Notes: a model not told the origin generated them from the letters alone. 64,000 nucleotides of DNA from Toxorhynchites rutilus septentrionalis (GCF_029784135.1 NC_073746.1:103556515-103620514); one strand, 5' to 3'. Counted from the first letter of the stretch, positions 11,753 through 24,158 are shown. Translations and numbers: made by a program.

Positions 11753-13883
11753 CAGATTTTTCCACGCTGGTTGAATTGAACGAGTCCGGCGTCATCAAAT
11801 TGATCGGTTGCTTTGGCTGAGCGCTGGTGGAACCCACACCAGTATTTGCCAAATTATTGACACTGATTCTTCCTCCCCCAACCGTCAGAACAACCGATGG
11901 TAATCCAACAGCAGCACCACTGTTCACAGCAGATACATTAGGTGATACCATCTTTTTCAAGTCTTCCACTTCCTTTGCATTTGAATCATTATTGTCCGAA
12001 ACGTTTATCGACTTTTCCGAACCCGTTCGTGTCGACAGACGGCTTCCTGCGTTGCGAACAACGCCATCCACCACGGAAGGTGTATTGTTCATCCGTTCAT
12101 CTTTACCTGTCGAACCGCCGATCGATGACTGGGACATGTTACGATACTCGCTGCTCATGCTCGTTATGGTGCTGAGGACATCAGTCAAATAGGTCACACT
12201 CGGTTGGTAGAGCACATAGCATTCCTGCACGCTTTTCGGTTGAACGAGAAACATGTGGATTACCACACAGTAGAGAGCACTGTTCTCGTCGTCGTAATCA
12301 TCCAACTCTTCGATTAGGTAAGCATCGCTTGTTTTATACATCCGAACGGCCACATCCAGAATACCGAAGCTGAGAATCGGCGACGAAAGGGGGAATTCTG
12401 CGATCGAGGAAATGAACGCCCGCGTCAACGGAACTCCTGTGCCGGTCGAGCTGAGGGTTGTTGAGGTTGTGATATCTTGATCGTTTGGCTTGTTTTCGTT
12501 CTCCTTGGAACTGTCGAAGTTTGCCTCCGAATTCCCATTGCTAACGGAGCCGCCGTCGGTTCGGTTGTCGGAGCGAACCACTTCTTTGCGAATTTGAAGC
12601 ACGTACATCTCGCGAGTGGTTATGTCCGAGAGGACAAGGAACGACGAAGTTCGGTCGATTTCGGCCTTGAAATTCAACGGTTGATCGATCGACGGAACAA
12701 AATTGATTGTTTGTGTGCATTCCCAGGTCTCGCAGGACCATAACTTGATTTCCGTGTTGTTGTCCGAACAAGTTATCGCATGTTTCCATAAAACTTGACT
12801 GGAAAACAAGAGAAGCAGATGAGAATGAAGCTTTTTATGATCGAATAGAAGAAATATACTCTGCTCCTTGCTCGGTATAGTTATCCAGGAAGAAGAAATT
12901 GCTGATTGTCTTTCCCCCATGGGGTTTCCATTGATGTAAACAGCGCAAGTTGTTGTCATTGGTATGCTGATAAATCTGATAGAACCGGATAACTCCTTCG
13001 TCACAGCTGACGGCCAGTGTTGTTCCATCGGCTGAGAATACCGCTCCGGTGATGTTCGGCAGATTGACTTTGAATCCACCCTCGGAAATATCTTTCGCAT
13101 CGATCAACCAACAGTTGTAACGTTGAACAACGGCACTAATACTGTAACATTGGAAGACATCGCCGCGTGTCCACACCAACAGTTGGCTCGCATACTCATC
13201 TTCATAACCGTTGTCTTGCAGATATGGACACCAGGAGATTTTATCGCATATTGGAATGTGATTATCGATCGGATCGCTAATCATAATCAACACTGTGCAT
13301 ATGATTTTCTCATTGATAATCTCAACCGTGAACACGCGAAGCACAGCTTGTTCGATTACGGCCAGTATAATCTTGGACGAGATATGTGCAAACTGCAAAT
13401 CGAGTACCTCGTCTGACATATTCTTTATGAGTGCGCGTTGTCCGAGCGAAAGGTCCACAATACGGACCATTCCTTCCGGGGTGGCGCGATGATTTACTAC
13501 AAACGTTGGTGTAAAGTTATAATTTAAATATTACACGTTACATGAATAAGCAATTCTACCTGTTATTGCGTATGCAATGAGCTTTCCTCCTCTATGACAC
13601 GCAATCAAATGACCCGGATAATTTTTCAGTTCCCATTTGTAGTCCACTATATTCTTTAATTTGATCTTCGAACTCCCATGGTCGTGCTTACCAGCGCCAC
13701 CGACCACGGTTACATTCTTTCCAGAAATCTCAACACAATTTTGCTTCTCATCTTTGTTAAACACACTTAAAAAGCAGAAGAAAAAATGTTAAAAACCCGG
13801 TATTTCTAACTCAAAAACCAAAATTACATTTTTGTTGATCCATCAATGCTCCCGTTCGAAGTAGTCTTCCCCATCTTGTCCAT
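11753..13883 (-). CDS. EDC4: Enhancer of mRNA-decapping protein 4 (Ge-1/EDC4), 5' coding exons
   Basis: EDC4/Ge-1 is the P-body scaffold that links the decapping enzyme DCP2 to DCP1 and stimulates 5' cap removal; its N-terminal WD40 region mediates protein contacts. Four exons are deduced from reading-frame continuity and GT-AG borders: 13828-13883, 13560-13765, 12860-13496 and 11753-12798, about 648 codons. The joined phases agree at every border (introns of 62, 63 and 61 bp). Start chosen: MDKMGK at 13883. Family hallmarks are YKWELKNYPGHLIA, GMVRIVDLSLGQRALIK, ISWCPYLQD, RCLHQWKPHGGK, WKHAITCSDNNTEIKLWSCE and PINLMTPDSF. A Ser/Thr-rich linker follows the WD40 part. The last exon ends at a clean GTGAGT donor at 11752. 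The coiled-coil and C-terminal domains are missing from the window, so the next intron exceeds 11.7 kb. Confidence 0.95.
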
Positions 13884-14089
13884 CGCAAGCAGTAGTGTGC
13901 GGAGCTGGTGTCCGATTCTTTTGAAAACGCGAAAAATCTGAACTGTTCCGATGAGAATGAAAATTAGCATAGCATCGCTACCATCGGAGGTAGTTATTCT
14001 GTACGATATAGATTTCCACGCAGGAATACACTTCAAATATCCTTCGATTGCACACTCTTTTCCAAAGTTCTGGCCCAAGGACAAATCTC

Positions 14090-14510
14090 AGTCGTAGTCT
14101 CTGATGGTTTGTAATCAATTGATGCCCTGTGGCATGTGAATTTCTTCCTAATAATTCCTCCGGAACGTACTAAATACCGTAAACAAAATCACCGGAGTTT
14201 TTGCTAACACTTCCGGCGGCTAATTTTGATATTTCGGGAAGCGTAATTATCGTGTATTGCGAGTATTTCGTTCGGAAAATATACGCGAAGCCGCGGAGTT
14301 TGCAGTTTTTTGCAGTTTTAACTTTCTCATCTCCGTGCGTTTCCCGCATCACTCGGTTTGTCAGTATCGGCTGTCAAAGTTGACTTCGTCGATTTTTTGT
14401 GTTTTCTTTTCCTTTCGTCGACCCAAATTATACTCAAAGGGCGTATTTGCGTTGACGATATTGTGTTTCGTGCTCCGTTGTGTTCCGTTTGCGTGAAGTG
14501 AAAATGGTAA
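14090..14510. promoter_or_regulatory. upstream region of EDC4, possibly a divergent promoter
   Basis: GC-richer than its surroundings. On the plus strand a pyrimidine-rich tract (TTTTCTTTTCCTTTCGTCG, about 14400-14420) precedes an ATG at 14504 directly followed by GTAATG, which could be an ATG-only first exon as in many translation-machinery genes. No downstream partner exon was identified, so this is tentative. Confidence 0.3.
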
Positions 14511-14519
14511 TGTATTTCC

Positions 14520-15538
14520 AGGTTAAATAGACACTCTTTTAGTAACAAATTATGAATTAAAATGAACTTTGTATGATGCAAATATAAACATACCATGTGT
14601 TTTCAACTATACTTTAAGTGCCGTTTTTCCATAAATTCTATTGCAGTTTATAAAACAAACGAATACCTTGTGAAGTGTGTGAATAAGTGTTCTCTTTGAT
14701 ATTAGCATGCTCGAAGGCAGTTGTAGGTTTTCAAATATTTAATGAAAATTATTTTGGAAATGTTGTATGCATGGTCAGGTCACATAGTCTTGACCCTTAC
14801 ACTGATGGGCGAAAAAAAAACCAGGGGTAGGGGTTACGAAACTGTTCACATTGAAATCTATATTCTGTGAATAAAGCATAAACATAAATTGTGAGCGATC
14901 GATATATTTCCATTGTTAATAGAAGATCACTAATTCCACCAGGATGTAGCTTTCCGATCAGCCAAATATTTCTCAAGAAATTACACAGGAAGATCATTGG
15001 CACCCTACCCAGCCTAGTTTTGTGTTCTGTAGAGGCGGGGTGTATCATTGTTGCAAATAGCAAATACCAATTCCAAACTTATTTCAATGGAATGATGAAT
15101 CTGCGGATTAGCTAAGTGAATGGGATCTGAAATTGGTCACTGATTAACTAATTCTAAGTTTGATCTAAGTTTGAGCGACAACTTGGGTGTTGAACGATCC
15201 AAAATTACATCACAATACGAACTCTTTTCATAACTTGAACAATATTACTATTGCAACCATATCATCGTGACTTTTCGAGCCAGCAGTTTTGTTGAGAAAT
15301 TAAATTCCTTGCAGAGGATGCGCGTGATGCAGTTTGTTTGAAAATTACAATGTAGAATGGCTCGACAAACATGTGGGCGAAGCTATCGAATACACTTAGG
15401 CGGCTCGCACACCGCAGCAATAAGCAGCTTACTGTATCATTTTTAGATGATCGACTAGCGTGAGTTAAAAGAAAGTAGGCTTTGCGAGTGTGAAGCAATT
15501 CCCTGCAGACCATTTGGTAAATTCATAACAAAATGACT
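14520..15538. other. unassigned
   Basis: AT-rich. A short CACTGATGGGCG motif at about 14800 resembles the end of the Tc1 relic at 20239, but nothing else supports an element. Confidence 0.35.
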
Positions 15539-15549
15539 GAACACCCTTT

Positions 15550-16810
15550 TTTTTATCCAAAATATATATTTTTATTAAGGCTCATATGGCGTCAACCTGA
15601 CGGGGCCGGGAGTTCAATATTTCGACAATGTTTGCCTTATAACTATGTTAGTAATATGTAACCGATTACTCGCGGTTGGCTCGAGGTTAGTATTACAAGT
15701 GTTTTCGTAATTGTGATGTTGCTGTCTTCAATGATCTGTACCTGTGCCCGACACGGGATACTTCCTATTGGGATGCAGCTGACCATTAACCAGCAACGCC
15801 CCCCTTGTCTGTACCCCATATCTAGCGTGGTGCGTCTTCTCGAGGAATCCAGGATAGAATGGTCACTAGCCGGCGCAATCATCAGCTCGTGTAGAGTTGT
15901 CATGAGCGGTACAATCTTTGGCTTTTGTTGAATCATCAGTGGACTGCACAACCTTTGGCCCGTGTATCTGTAAAGAGTGTGTGTATGTATTGCCGCGACT
16001 AAGTAAAAGTTTATAGATCGAATAGGAGGGATACGAAACAGGGACACAACGAAGGAAAAATCATTAAACGTTGACATCGGCGTTCCTGAGGAACAGGTAT
16101 AGATGAAGCAGAAGATCAGGATCACGGCTACCTAAGATATCCCGGACGGGGATATCCGATTGTCTGCCTTTTGCTCTCAGTGCTCTAGAGAGCTGAGAGC
16201 GAGCAGCATGGAACCGGATACACGACCAGACAATATGCTCGATGTCGTGGTAGCCATCGCCACAATCACAAAGATTGTTTGCTGCGAGCCCAATTCGATA
16301 GAGATGCGCGTTTAGGTTGTAGTGATTGGACATAAGCCGAGATATCACGCGAATGAAATCACGACCGACATTCAATCCCTTAAACCAAGCTTTCGTCGAA
16401 ACCTTAGGGATAATCGTGTGTAACCAACGACCGAACTCATCTTCACTCCACATGCGCTGCCAACTAACGAGTGTGTCCTGACGAGGAATGTGAAAAAATT
16501 CGTTATAAGTAATTTGCCTTTCAAAAAGTGTGCCTTCTGAAGCGCCCACCTTAGCTAGCGAGTCCGCTTTCTCATTCCCCGGAATCGAGCAATGAGAGGG
16601 AACCCATGCTAAGGTAATCTTGAATAATTTTTCGACCAAAACACTCAATAGATGTCTTATTCTTGTTAGGAAATAAGATGAGCGTTTATCAACTTTCATT
16701 GAGCGGATTGCCTCTATTGAGCTGAGACTGTCTGAAAAAATAAAATAGTGGTCGATGGGCAATGTTTTTATTTTTATTTTTATTTTTTTAACGAGAAAAA
16801 TCGAAAAATC
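15550..16810 (-). mobile_element. 5'-truncated I-like LINE (W) with TSD
   Basis: A minus-strand insertion with its A tail at 15550 and its 5' break near 16810. Both sides carry GAACACCCTTT (15539-15549 and 16811-16821), an 11-bp target-site duplication. About 45 bp of TTTTTA-type simple sequence sits at the 5' junction (16766-16810), probably added at integration. Its 3'UTR shares the CCGATTACTCGCGG motif with LINEs X, Y and Z, but the coding part is clearly diverged: a related, older subfamily. Confidence 0.88.
16064..16765 (-). pseudogene. C-terminal RNase H and zinc-motif part of LINE ORF2
   Basis: Covers the last third of an I-like ORF2. SDSLSSIEAIRS and WVPSHCSIPGNEKADSLAKV are RNase H motifs and are followed by the CX1CX5-HX3H-type tail (CDCGDGYHDIEHIVWSC). 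It is open to its natural stop at 16064 but lacks endonuclease and reverse transcriptase because of 5' truncation, so it is non-functional. Confidence 0.9.
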
Positions 16811-16821
16811 GAACACCCTTT

Positions 16822-17320
16822 GTCAGAAACAGTTATAGCATTTTTTTACGCACAAAAGCTAGCCGAAGACAACATAAATGGAATTTGGAAGAAACTGAAG
16901 AGCGATACAAAGAACTTCCCAGGTAATGTTGAAGAAGTCAAAGAATAAAGAAGAATAAAGTGCACAAATGACAATGACAATGACGCTAAACATACGAATT
17001 TTGGACCCCCTCTCTCCCTAACATAACGTAAGACATACCCATAAAGCATTACAAGTAACATAATCTCAACCCGTCACTACTTAATTTTTTGAACATCATA
17101 ATATATTGTTCGGATATATTCAAATTCAACATACAATAAATATCTTAAAGTAATCCTACGTCAAGTATTCAGTCATGGTTCGAAAACAACCCATCCATTT
17201 AAAAAAAAAACATGTAACAGAAAATAGAAATGAAATGAAAATCAAACGCAATTCGATTATTTTCTTGAATTTGTTCTAAAAAAAGTCACAGGAGGGTTGT
17301 GTCCAAGACACGACCGCATA
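16822..17320. other. unassigned
   Basis: An open frame around 16800-16948 (plus) has coding-like composition (AEDNINGIWKKLKSD) and ends in AATAAAG motifs, but I recognise no family. The remainder is AT-rich. Confidence 0.3.
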
Positions 17321-18463
17321 GTTGACGTAGGATTCTGTACGCTATTTGCTGCATGCTTATTTTGGATATGTTTGAAGAATTACATTGTTAAACTCTTCGA
17401 TAATGATTTGGGTCCGTTTTGTCTGGTTGTTAGGTATGGTTTGTTCACTCCACCAGTGTCCATAACCGAGGGATGATGATAGAAGGGTGGTGATTGGTCA
17501 TTAGATGGTGCGTATCACGTGCCAAGGCCGCCCTCTGTGGTCCTGGACGAGATAACTCCTGTGTTATGTATGGATGAAATAAAGAAAAAAAAGCTCATCA
17601 ATGTAATATAAGATAATTATCATTATCGAGCACAAGTTTTCTCATCAGACATATACAATTATACATATACATTTTTACAATTAAGTTGTGTTACAAATTA
17701 CAAAAGTTACAAATTTAAATTTTATTTATGTTCTATCAAGCATAAGTTCTATTCAGTTCATTGAAACATCATTCTTCAATCAAGCCATCGGAAGATCCTT
17801 ACTGGAACGAAGAAACACTTGCTCATCGCTCCCAACTCATTTGCCAGCACGTATGCAATCAGCAATGCCCACGCTAGTTACAATGAGCACTATCCATCTG
17901 TGCACGTCGTCTGTTCAACTATCGACCACGACGGTATTTACATGCTGATTTCCCCCAGACACCTTGGATTTGAAATCTCTGTTAGGGAATACATGTCGGT
18001 GGGAAAAAAGCTCCCCCTACTTTCATGTATCTGCAATGCCGATTTCCCCCAGGCAGCTTGGTTTTGAAGTCTCTGTTAGGGAACATATTTCGATGGGAAC
18101 AAAAGCTCCACCTACTTTCATGTGTTTTTTGTAATCCCGATTTCCCCCAGGCAGCTTGGTTTTGATGTCTCTGTTAGGGACCCACCACATGTGTCGTCAA
18201 TTTCGACCTATCAGAAGTGGGTATTTCCGTTAGGATAGGGGTTGAGATTTTTCAATTGTTCGATAGTTAGTTATATTTTTTTATTCAATGTAAAAAATTG
18301 TTATGGAGTGCCGAAATTGATTGACGCAAAAATCTCATCAATCCATCATGAAATGACTGAGCAATAAGCGTTTTAAATTGGACAATTTTCACGGTGCGCT
18401 CGATTTTCGATTTTCAATTTGTACCCCAATATGTTCCCGAAAGACGTAATCCTACATCAATAA
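17321..18463 (-). repeat. repeat family R, copy B, inverted
   Basis: Read on the minus strand it begins like copy A (TGATGTAGGATTACGTCTTTC at 18463-18443) and ends TCCTACGTCAACTATGCGGT. It holds its own tandem array (17946-18190). A foreign segment of about 180 bp ending in ATGAAATAAAGAAAAAAAA (17421-17595) looks like the 3' end of a retroposed sequence inserted within it. Confidence 0.55.
17946..18190 (-). repeat. tandem repeat of about 97 bp, three copies
   Basis: Copies begin GATTTCCCCCAGGCAGCTTG near 17947, 18041 and 18139. Each contains TTTTGAAGTCTCTGTTAGGG and AAGCTCCMCCTACTTTCATG. It is the complement of the array at 9110-9420. Confidence 0.75.
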
Positions 18464-18752
18464 TTATAAATGTCTACGTGGATAAAAGGGGAGGGGTACA
18501 AGAAATGTCCACGCTTGTCTACGGAAGGGCGGGGGTGTTTGAATCGTGCTTTTTCTGTCCACGTAGTATGTGAACAGCCCCCATGTGAGATTAAAATTTT
18601 CCAAGATTAAAAGTTTTTTCAAATTTTTCGGTATTCCAGTCAATGTAGGTAATTTTTTCATATCAGCATCGTTGATTTATTTTTCAAAAAAACACAAAAA
18701 TGACTTTTGTTTCTAAATGGGTATTTTTAAGGTATGACATAAAAAATCCACT

Positions 18753-19248
18753 AGGGGGTCTCCGTAGCCACATTGGTTGCGCATTCGCTTAGTAAGCGAT
18801 CGATCGTGAGTTCAAAATTCAGGGCCCTCATTGACCATCTTTGTGTTGTTACAGAATAACTACGTCCACCCAACAATCATCAGCGGTGGAGATCGATCCA
18901 CGGTCGAAATAAGATCGATTCATCCACACAACTGCTCTGCTCAGCAAGACACATCGGGCTGCTGTTCTATAAATAACTCAACAATGATCAATCAACTGTC
19001 TCCGCTGTCCGGTTTAACTGGACAATGGAAGACCAGATAGAAAACTCTTACGCCTAAATGGCTACTGTGTAAATGTGTACCATATGCAATGTTATAGAAG
19101 GGAATACTCTAACGCCGAAAAATGGAAACTGTGTGATGTGCTAATTATAGATATGATAAACATGTGATATGTACACGATTAAAATCCGGCTCTGTAACAG
19201 CTAAAATGCTAATGAGCCTAAAAATTAAACAAAAGGGATAAAAAAAAA
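18753..19248 (+). mobile_element. tRNA-derived SINE, about 496 bp, with TSD
   Basis: The head resembles a tRNA: an A-box-like TAGCCACATTGGTTGCGC and a B-box-like GTGAGTTCAAAATTC within the first 75 bp. The tail is A-rich (AAAAAAAAAT). ATAAAAAATCCACT lies on both sides (18739-18752 and 19249-19262). The host sequence interrupted is next to the Tc1 relic. Confidence 0.85.
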
Positions 19249-19299
19249 ATAAAAAATCCACTTCATAATTTATTGAAAAAAAAAAAAGATTATAAAAAC

Positions 19300-20239
19300 C
19301 AACAATTAATAATCAATAGGACTCCATTTGACTTCGATAACCAACCGACAACGCTTTGACATATTTTCCATGAGGTTCCGGAGGTGTTGGGGGTCCAGTT
19401 CGTCCAAAGCCTCAACGTAGCAGAATAGTTTTGCTTGTTCGTAGTGTCAGTTTTGTCTAGTTTGTTGTTCAAAATCGCCCATACATTCTCAAGTCGAGCT
19501 TTGGGGTGGTCACACTATTTGTTTGATCCGGGCCGATCGAAAGAATTTCGCTGTTTTCTTCGCAGTATGCTTCGAGACAGTATCTTGCTGGAAGGTGTAG
19601 TTATCCTCCAGCCTCATTTTCAGCATGGATTCTTCTAGGTTCTCGCCAAAAAAGTCGATGTAATCATCATCAGTCATAATACCGTTGAACTGCGTTATGT
19701 TTCCCATCCCAGTCACGAGCAACAACCCCACATCATGATGCTTCCACCACCGTGCTACATAGTCGGTTGTAGATGCCTGTCCTGGAGGCCTTTGCTTATT
19801 AAACAGCTCGAACTTGGACTCGTCCGACCAAATAACGCGCTTCCAAAACTCCAGCGGCTTGTTGACATTATCCCTCGCAAACTGAAGCCTTTTTTTTGTT
19901 GGTGTTGCTGATCATCGGTCGATTTTTGGCCAAGTAGCTCCCGTTCCACCAAGTGTCGCCGAATGGTGCTAGTGGAAAGGTCCAGATTCAATTTTTGTTC
20001 AATCGTCCGAATGGTCGTTCGTAGGTTTTTCTTTACTTCTCGTGTCCGTTTTTGCATCAGTCTTACGTTTCGGTCCTCTTCCCAGTCGTTGCCGAATGAT
20101 CAGCTCGACCACACCTCGGCTTACCCCATACTTACCAGTAATGTTTCGTTAACACTCCTTACGCTGTAAGCCACGCACGCTTTTAATATTGGAACACTTT
20201 GATTTGAAATGGAGGGGGATTCTTTGTGCCCATCACTGT
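19300..20239 (-). pseudogene. Tc1-like transposase relic
   Basis: The minus-strand order is N-terminal HTH (KLNLDLSTSTIRRHLVEREL), then TGMGNITQFNGIMTDDDYIDF, then the second catalytic motif FQQDTVSKHTAKKTAKFF, then the C-terminal part with LDELDPQHL-like reading near 19390, across several frameshifts. One end is preserved at 20239 as TACAGTGATGGGCACAAAG read on the minus strand, with TA. The other end was not found before the neighbouring SINE. The copy is inactive. Confidence 0.8.
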
Positions 20240-20399
20240 ATGTATTAACATCACAGAGGCCGAAATACAATAGTGGAACAATTTATTGTTCTCACGGGCA
20301 CTCAGTTATCTTTTATATTGTGGCTGCCTTGATGTTTGCAGTGTTTTATTATTTTTGAGTGTTGTGGAAATGCGTATTTGGGATTTGCGGTATTTTCGT

Positions 20400-20545
20400 T
20401 ACGCGTATTCTAGAGCTTACCACTCCAGAATACATTCAAGGCGGGTTTTCCGACATAGGAATCTCAGCTAAGTACTACTAATAAAAATGACGCAAGAAAT
20501 ACCTACGTCAAATGTCCCACTGGGAACGTCAGTGCCATTCAAGAA
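20400..20545 (+). mobile_element. 5'-truncated SINE (family T) with TSD
   Basis: Lacks the tRNA head; starts at ACGCGTATTCTAGAGCTT, inside the body shared with the copies at 21180 and 30432. The target duplication GGTATTTTCGT flanks it at 20389-20399 and 20546-20556, so truncation happened at insertion. The short tail is CAAGAA. Confidence 0.88.
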
Positions 20546-20556
20546 GGTATTTTCGT

Positions 20557-21167
20557 ATGAACGCTACCAGAGTGCTATTCTCATTATGAATTGATTTGTT
20601 TCGGTGATTCTGAGATCAATGTAATGGGACGAAGTACCCATCTAACGAAGATAAAGAACCGCTTAGGTAATGCGACTCGAGTCGGCCGCTGACCCGCTGA
20701 CCCGCCGTCAAAAGCGGCAACCTCTCGCAAACAACCCTCGATTCCGGTGGCGATAATACATAAGTACCAAATATGATTTTGTAAGGGTTAGAACTTCACA
20801 ACACGCTCGCTAATTGGGAGTTTTCTAGTTGAAGTGCTTTTTAATTGGGAGCTCGCTAGTTAAGGTGCAATCCAATTAAACAGCGGTCATCCGTCAGAAT
20901 CAGAATTGCTCTGATGTTTCAATGCCATACAAACAAAAATAACTGAATGCATTTTGTATAATATGAAAGTTCTGAAAATATTTAAGTTTGCACAACGGTT
21001 AGAATTTAACTTTATTTTTGGAAATGCAATGAAATAGAATGATAAAAAAATGGATAGGAATTTCATTTCTTCCACTCTGCTTCCAGCATTTCAGACTGTA
21101 GGGTTTTTACTTACAATATGTGCCCTACATTGTTTTGAACAAATTGTATCACCTTATCAGTGGACCT
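20557..21167. other. unassigned
   Basis: Contains TCGCTAATTGGGAG / TTAATTGGGAGCTCG repeats near 20810-20860, perhaps a small MITE end. No gene. Confidence 0.35.
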
Positions 21168-21179
21168 AAGTCTTTGCGT

Positions 21180-21462
21180 CACATGCACCCGTGGCCGAGT
21201 GGTTAGCGTCTCACATTATCATGCCGGGTGTTCGGGTTCGATTCCCGTTCTGGCCGGGGGATTTTTCATCAGAGAAATTTCCTTCGACTTGCACTGTGGT
21301 CACGCGTATTCTAGAGCTTGCCCCTCGGAATACATTCAAGGCGTGTTATTTGGCTTAAGAAATCTCAACTAAGTATTAATAAATGACGCTAGTTAATGCA
21401 ATGCATACGTTGAGACGGCAAAAGTTCCACAGGAAACGTTAACGCAATTCAAGAAGAAGAAG
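21180..21462 (+). mobile_element. tRNA-derived SINE (family T), full length, with TSD
   Basis: The head has the Pol III A box (GTGGCCGAGTGGTTAGCGTC) and B box (TTCGGGTTCGATTCCCGTTC) of a Ser/Leu-type tRNA. The body follows (ACGCGTATTCTAGAGCTTGC) and the tail is GAAGAAGAAGAAG. TSD AAGTCTTTGCGT at 21168-21179 and 21463-21474. It is a retroposon and not a functional tRNA gene. Confidence 0.93.
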
Positions 21463-21519
21463 AAGTCTTTGCGTGAGGAGTGCGGATCCCAAATTTAAAA
21501 CGCGTTTTTCTTGAAACCA

Positions 21520-21862
21520 TGTTTTTCAAACTGGTGGGAGTTCTACCTCCGGAACGGTCCATCCGATTTTGATGAGATAGTTTTTCCCAGATTCTCCACT
21601 AAATTTCCTGTCATCGTACGGAGGATTTTTTTTTTGATATTTTGAAAAATAAAATTGAATGTTTTTGTCTCGTTTTTCCAGACAAAAACGCTTTTTTTTA
21701 CAGAAGATGTTGCCATTTCCTCAAAAATCAATATTTTGAAAAAATTCTACGTACGATGACAGGGAATATATCCAAGATTACGTAAAAAATAGTTGGTTGA
21801 AATCGGTCCACTAGAAAGACCTGTAGAACTCCCACCAGTTTACAAGGTTTTGGCTGCAAGGG
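21520..21862. mobile_element. MITE-like element with diverged inverted arms
   Basis: The arms share AAACTGGTGGGAGTTCTAC at each end and CTGTCATCGTACG further in, in opposite orientation, with a central AT-rich part of about 100 bp. Superfamily not determined. Confidence 0.6.
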
Positions 21863-21869
21863 TTCAACA

Positions 21870-23885
21870 AACCGGTTGCGGCTATTCAGGGGACAGTCCA
21901 ATTGACACCAATATATTTGTTGTTTGTTAAGTAATATATACCTAATGAAACTGTGATATCTGTGATGTAGTACTAGGCATCAAGCGTAAAAGGACGTTCA
22001 TCAAATTTATTTGTAACGAAGAACATAATCTATAAAAAAAAATTTCGATGCATTTTAAAATAATATTCATAATATTCGAAGTGATGAACAATTGCATTGC
22101 ATAATATAATTGCGTTGTTCTACGTCGGAAATATGCGGTCGTGTCCTAGATACAACCCTTTACATTTTTTTTTTATTAGAACCACCATTTGTGAAGGTGT
22201 CGAAAAGGGGAGTTTCGATTTGGCCTATTCAAGCATTCATGAACCACACCGACCAATATAAAACATAGTTTAGTAAACATTAAAATGCCGATGTCGCCAA
22301 AAAAAAAAAGAATTTTATGTGACGGATGGCCGTTGCAATTTGAGTGGGCGGGTCAAGGCCACCTTCCCCTATGTATTGTGCATGTGCATGCACTCTGAAG
22401 CATCTGATTTGGACGCGAACAATCCGCGCGGGAGTAGAGTAATAACTGAAGTAAATCTGTGCCTTCTTTTTCTTCTTCTTTGAAGCAGAGAGTTTCAAAC
22501 TTTGAACTTCTTTAATTTTAAACTATGAAAGTTTGTTCGCATCTAGTCTTGAAAAGGTCAATTGATGTGTGCAGGCTTACCTCGAGGCGCTCAGCGAAAG
22601 ATTGCCGAACGAAGATATGTTCGGTTCAGAGCGTTGCTCGTAAAAAGGTTATCAGGCACGTAGCGTAACCGGCACGGCACTTTTCATGCAAGACAAATAT
22701 TATTGCGTTTGTTTCAAATGTGTATGCGTATATATAGCTAAACGGCTCCGGGCATACACATCACGTTTCAGACAAATGCATGAAGGTATTCTCGAAAAGA
22801 ACATTTTTCCGGTGCCGGGCACGAACTACACGGGCGAGTAGCACCATACATACAAATCAAACGTCGAAGTTCATGGTATGGGTGCGTTCGTCACTCTTCG
22901 GTATGACATCGGTTCGATCACCAGTAGCTACACTTGGCTCAATTTCGTCAACGCTTCATGTCCATCATATCCTTCATAACATGTCATGTCCAGATTAATT
23001 GAGGTGCACAGGGACACGGAATCAATCCTGTTCTTTTTCTGCACTAATGTATGCAGTGATCTATGTATCAAAATTCTAGAATATTTTTTCATTGAGTCCC
23101 ATAATATTATTTCAATTCTAAAAAGAGCACATTCAATACCAAAGCAACACTGCTCCAGTTTTGATATTATTTATTAGTATTTTACTTTTATATCAGACTT
23201 GTCCAAACTAAATTTGTGTATCAAGATCAAAATGAGGTATCCTTAAGTATTTCTTCCTGCTCGAGAATATACTTTTGGAAAAATATCCATAGTATACATA
23301 CTTGCTAAATAAACACTATAGTGCTTATGTATTTTATCCAAAGCCTGCATTTTTTTTCGAAATATGCATCAAATAGTAGAGTTTAGATCATGTGTAATAT
23401 TAATGCTATTTAGAACTAAAAATACTTTGAGAGACCATTAAAAACTTATATCCCATTGATGTAAACGGGGACAAGATTACTTGGGTTTTATATCAATCAA
23501 AGTCAATGTAACTCATTGACACTAAGGTCTTCTGAAATTTAAAATGATTTGGAGGGCCTATAACATTCGATGATTATATAAACTCAAAGCCAGCATAGCA
23601 CACGGGCTCTATGAACCTATTTGGGTAAGACTATGAACATTGCTAGTTGAAACGGTAGTTCAATTAGTCTCAACTAGAAGGACCTAGAAATTCGGAATAG
23701 TAAGCAAGAAAAAAATAACACTGAGTTGAGTGTGAAATCCAAGGGAAACGCAAATTGGATCGAACGAACGATAAATGTAAAAAAAAACTAAGTTGGGCCA
23801 GGAATAGGAAGGGTAAGTGAGGGATATTGTCTATACATTTTGAATTTATTTTACATAAAATGGGTAAAACTGAAGCACACATATA
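21870..23885. other. unassigned 2 kb
   Basis: A short right-end piece of repeat R (TCTACGTCGG ... ATGCGGTCGTGTCCTAG) lies near 22115-22155. A GC-richer part at 22550-22980 has a TATATATAGC box at about 22731 and no ORF I recognise. The rest is AT-rich. No gene found. Confidence 0.35.
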
Positions 23886-23887
23886 AA

Positions 23888-24006
23888 AAACTGGATAAAA
23901 CTGGATAATATTTGAAAAAACTGGAAGATTTTAGGGTTTAACTGTTTGACTGGATCGAGTGAAAAAAACTGGAAGAATCCAGTTTAAACTGGAACATTGG
24001 CAACGC
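23888..24006. repeat. ACTGGA-motif cluster with hAT-like end
   Basis: Six to seven ACTGGA(T/A) motifs lead to an end that reads inward CAGCGTTGCCAATGTTCCAG, similar in design to hAT termini. Only this end was identified. Confidence 0.4.
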
Positions 24007-24158
24007 TGGCGCTTCCGGTCCGTACAGAAAAGTTGCTATGCCTGATATTTAATATGAATACATCATGTATTTGTCTGCCCGTGTCGGTACGTGCCGTTTA
24101 TGCTACATTTAGATCTATCAACAGGTTCAATTACAACCCAAATGATACAAAAATTATC

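Noticed and set aside
13824..14084. EDC4 start at an upstream Met (MSLGQNFG...)
   Set aside because: The frame is open, but the upstream peptide is hydrophobic and unlike EDC4 N-termini; MDKMGK at 13883 fits better.
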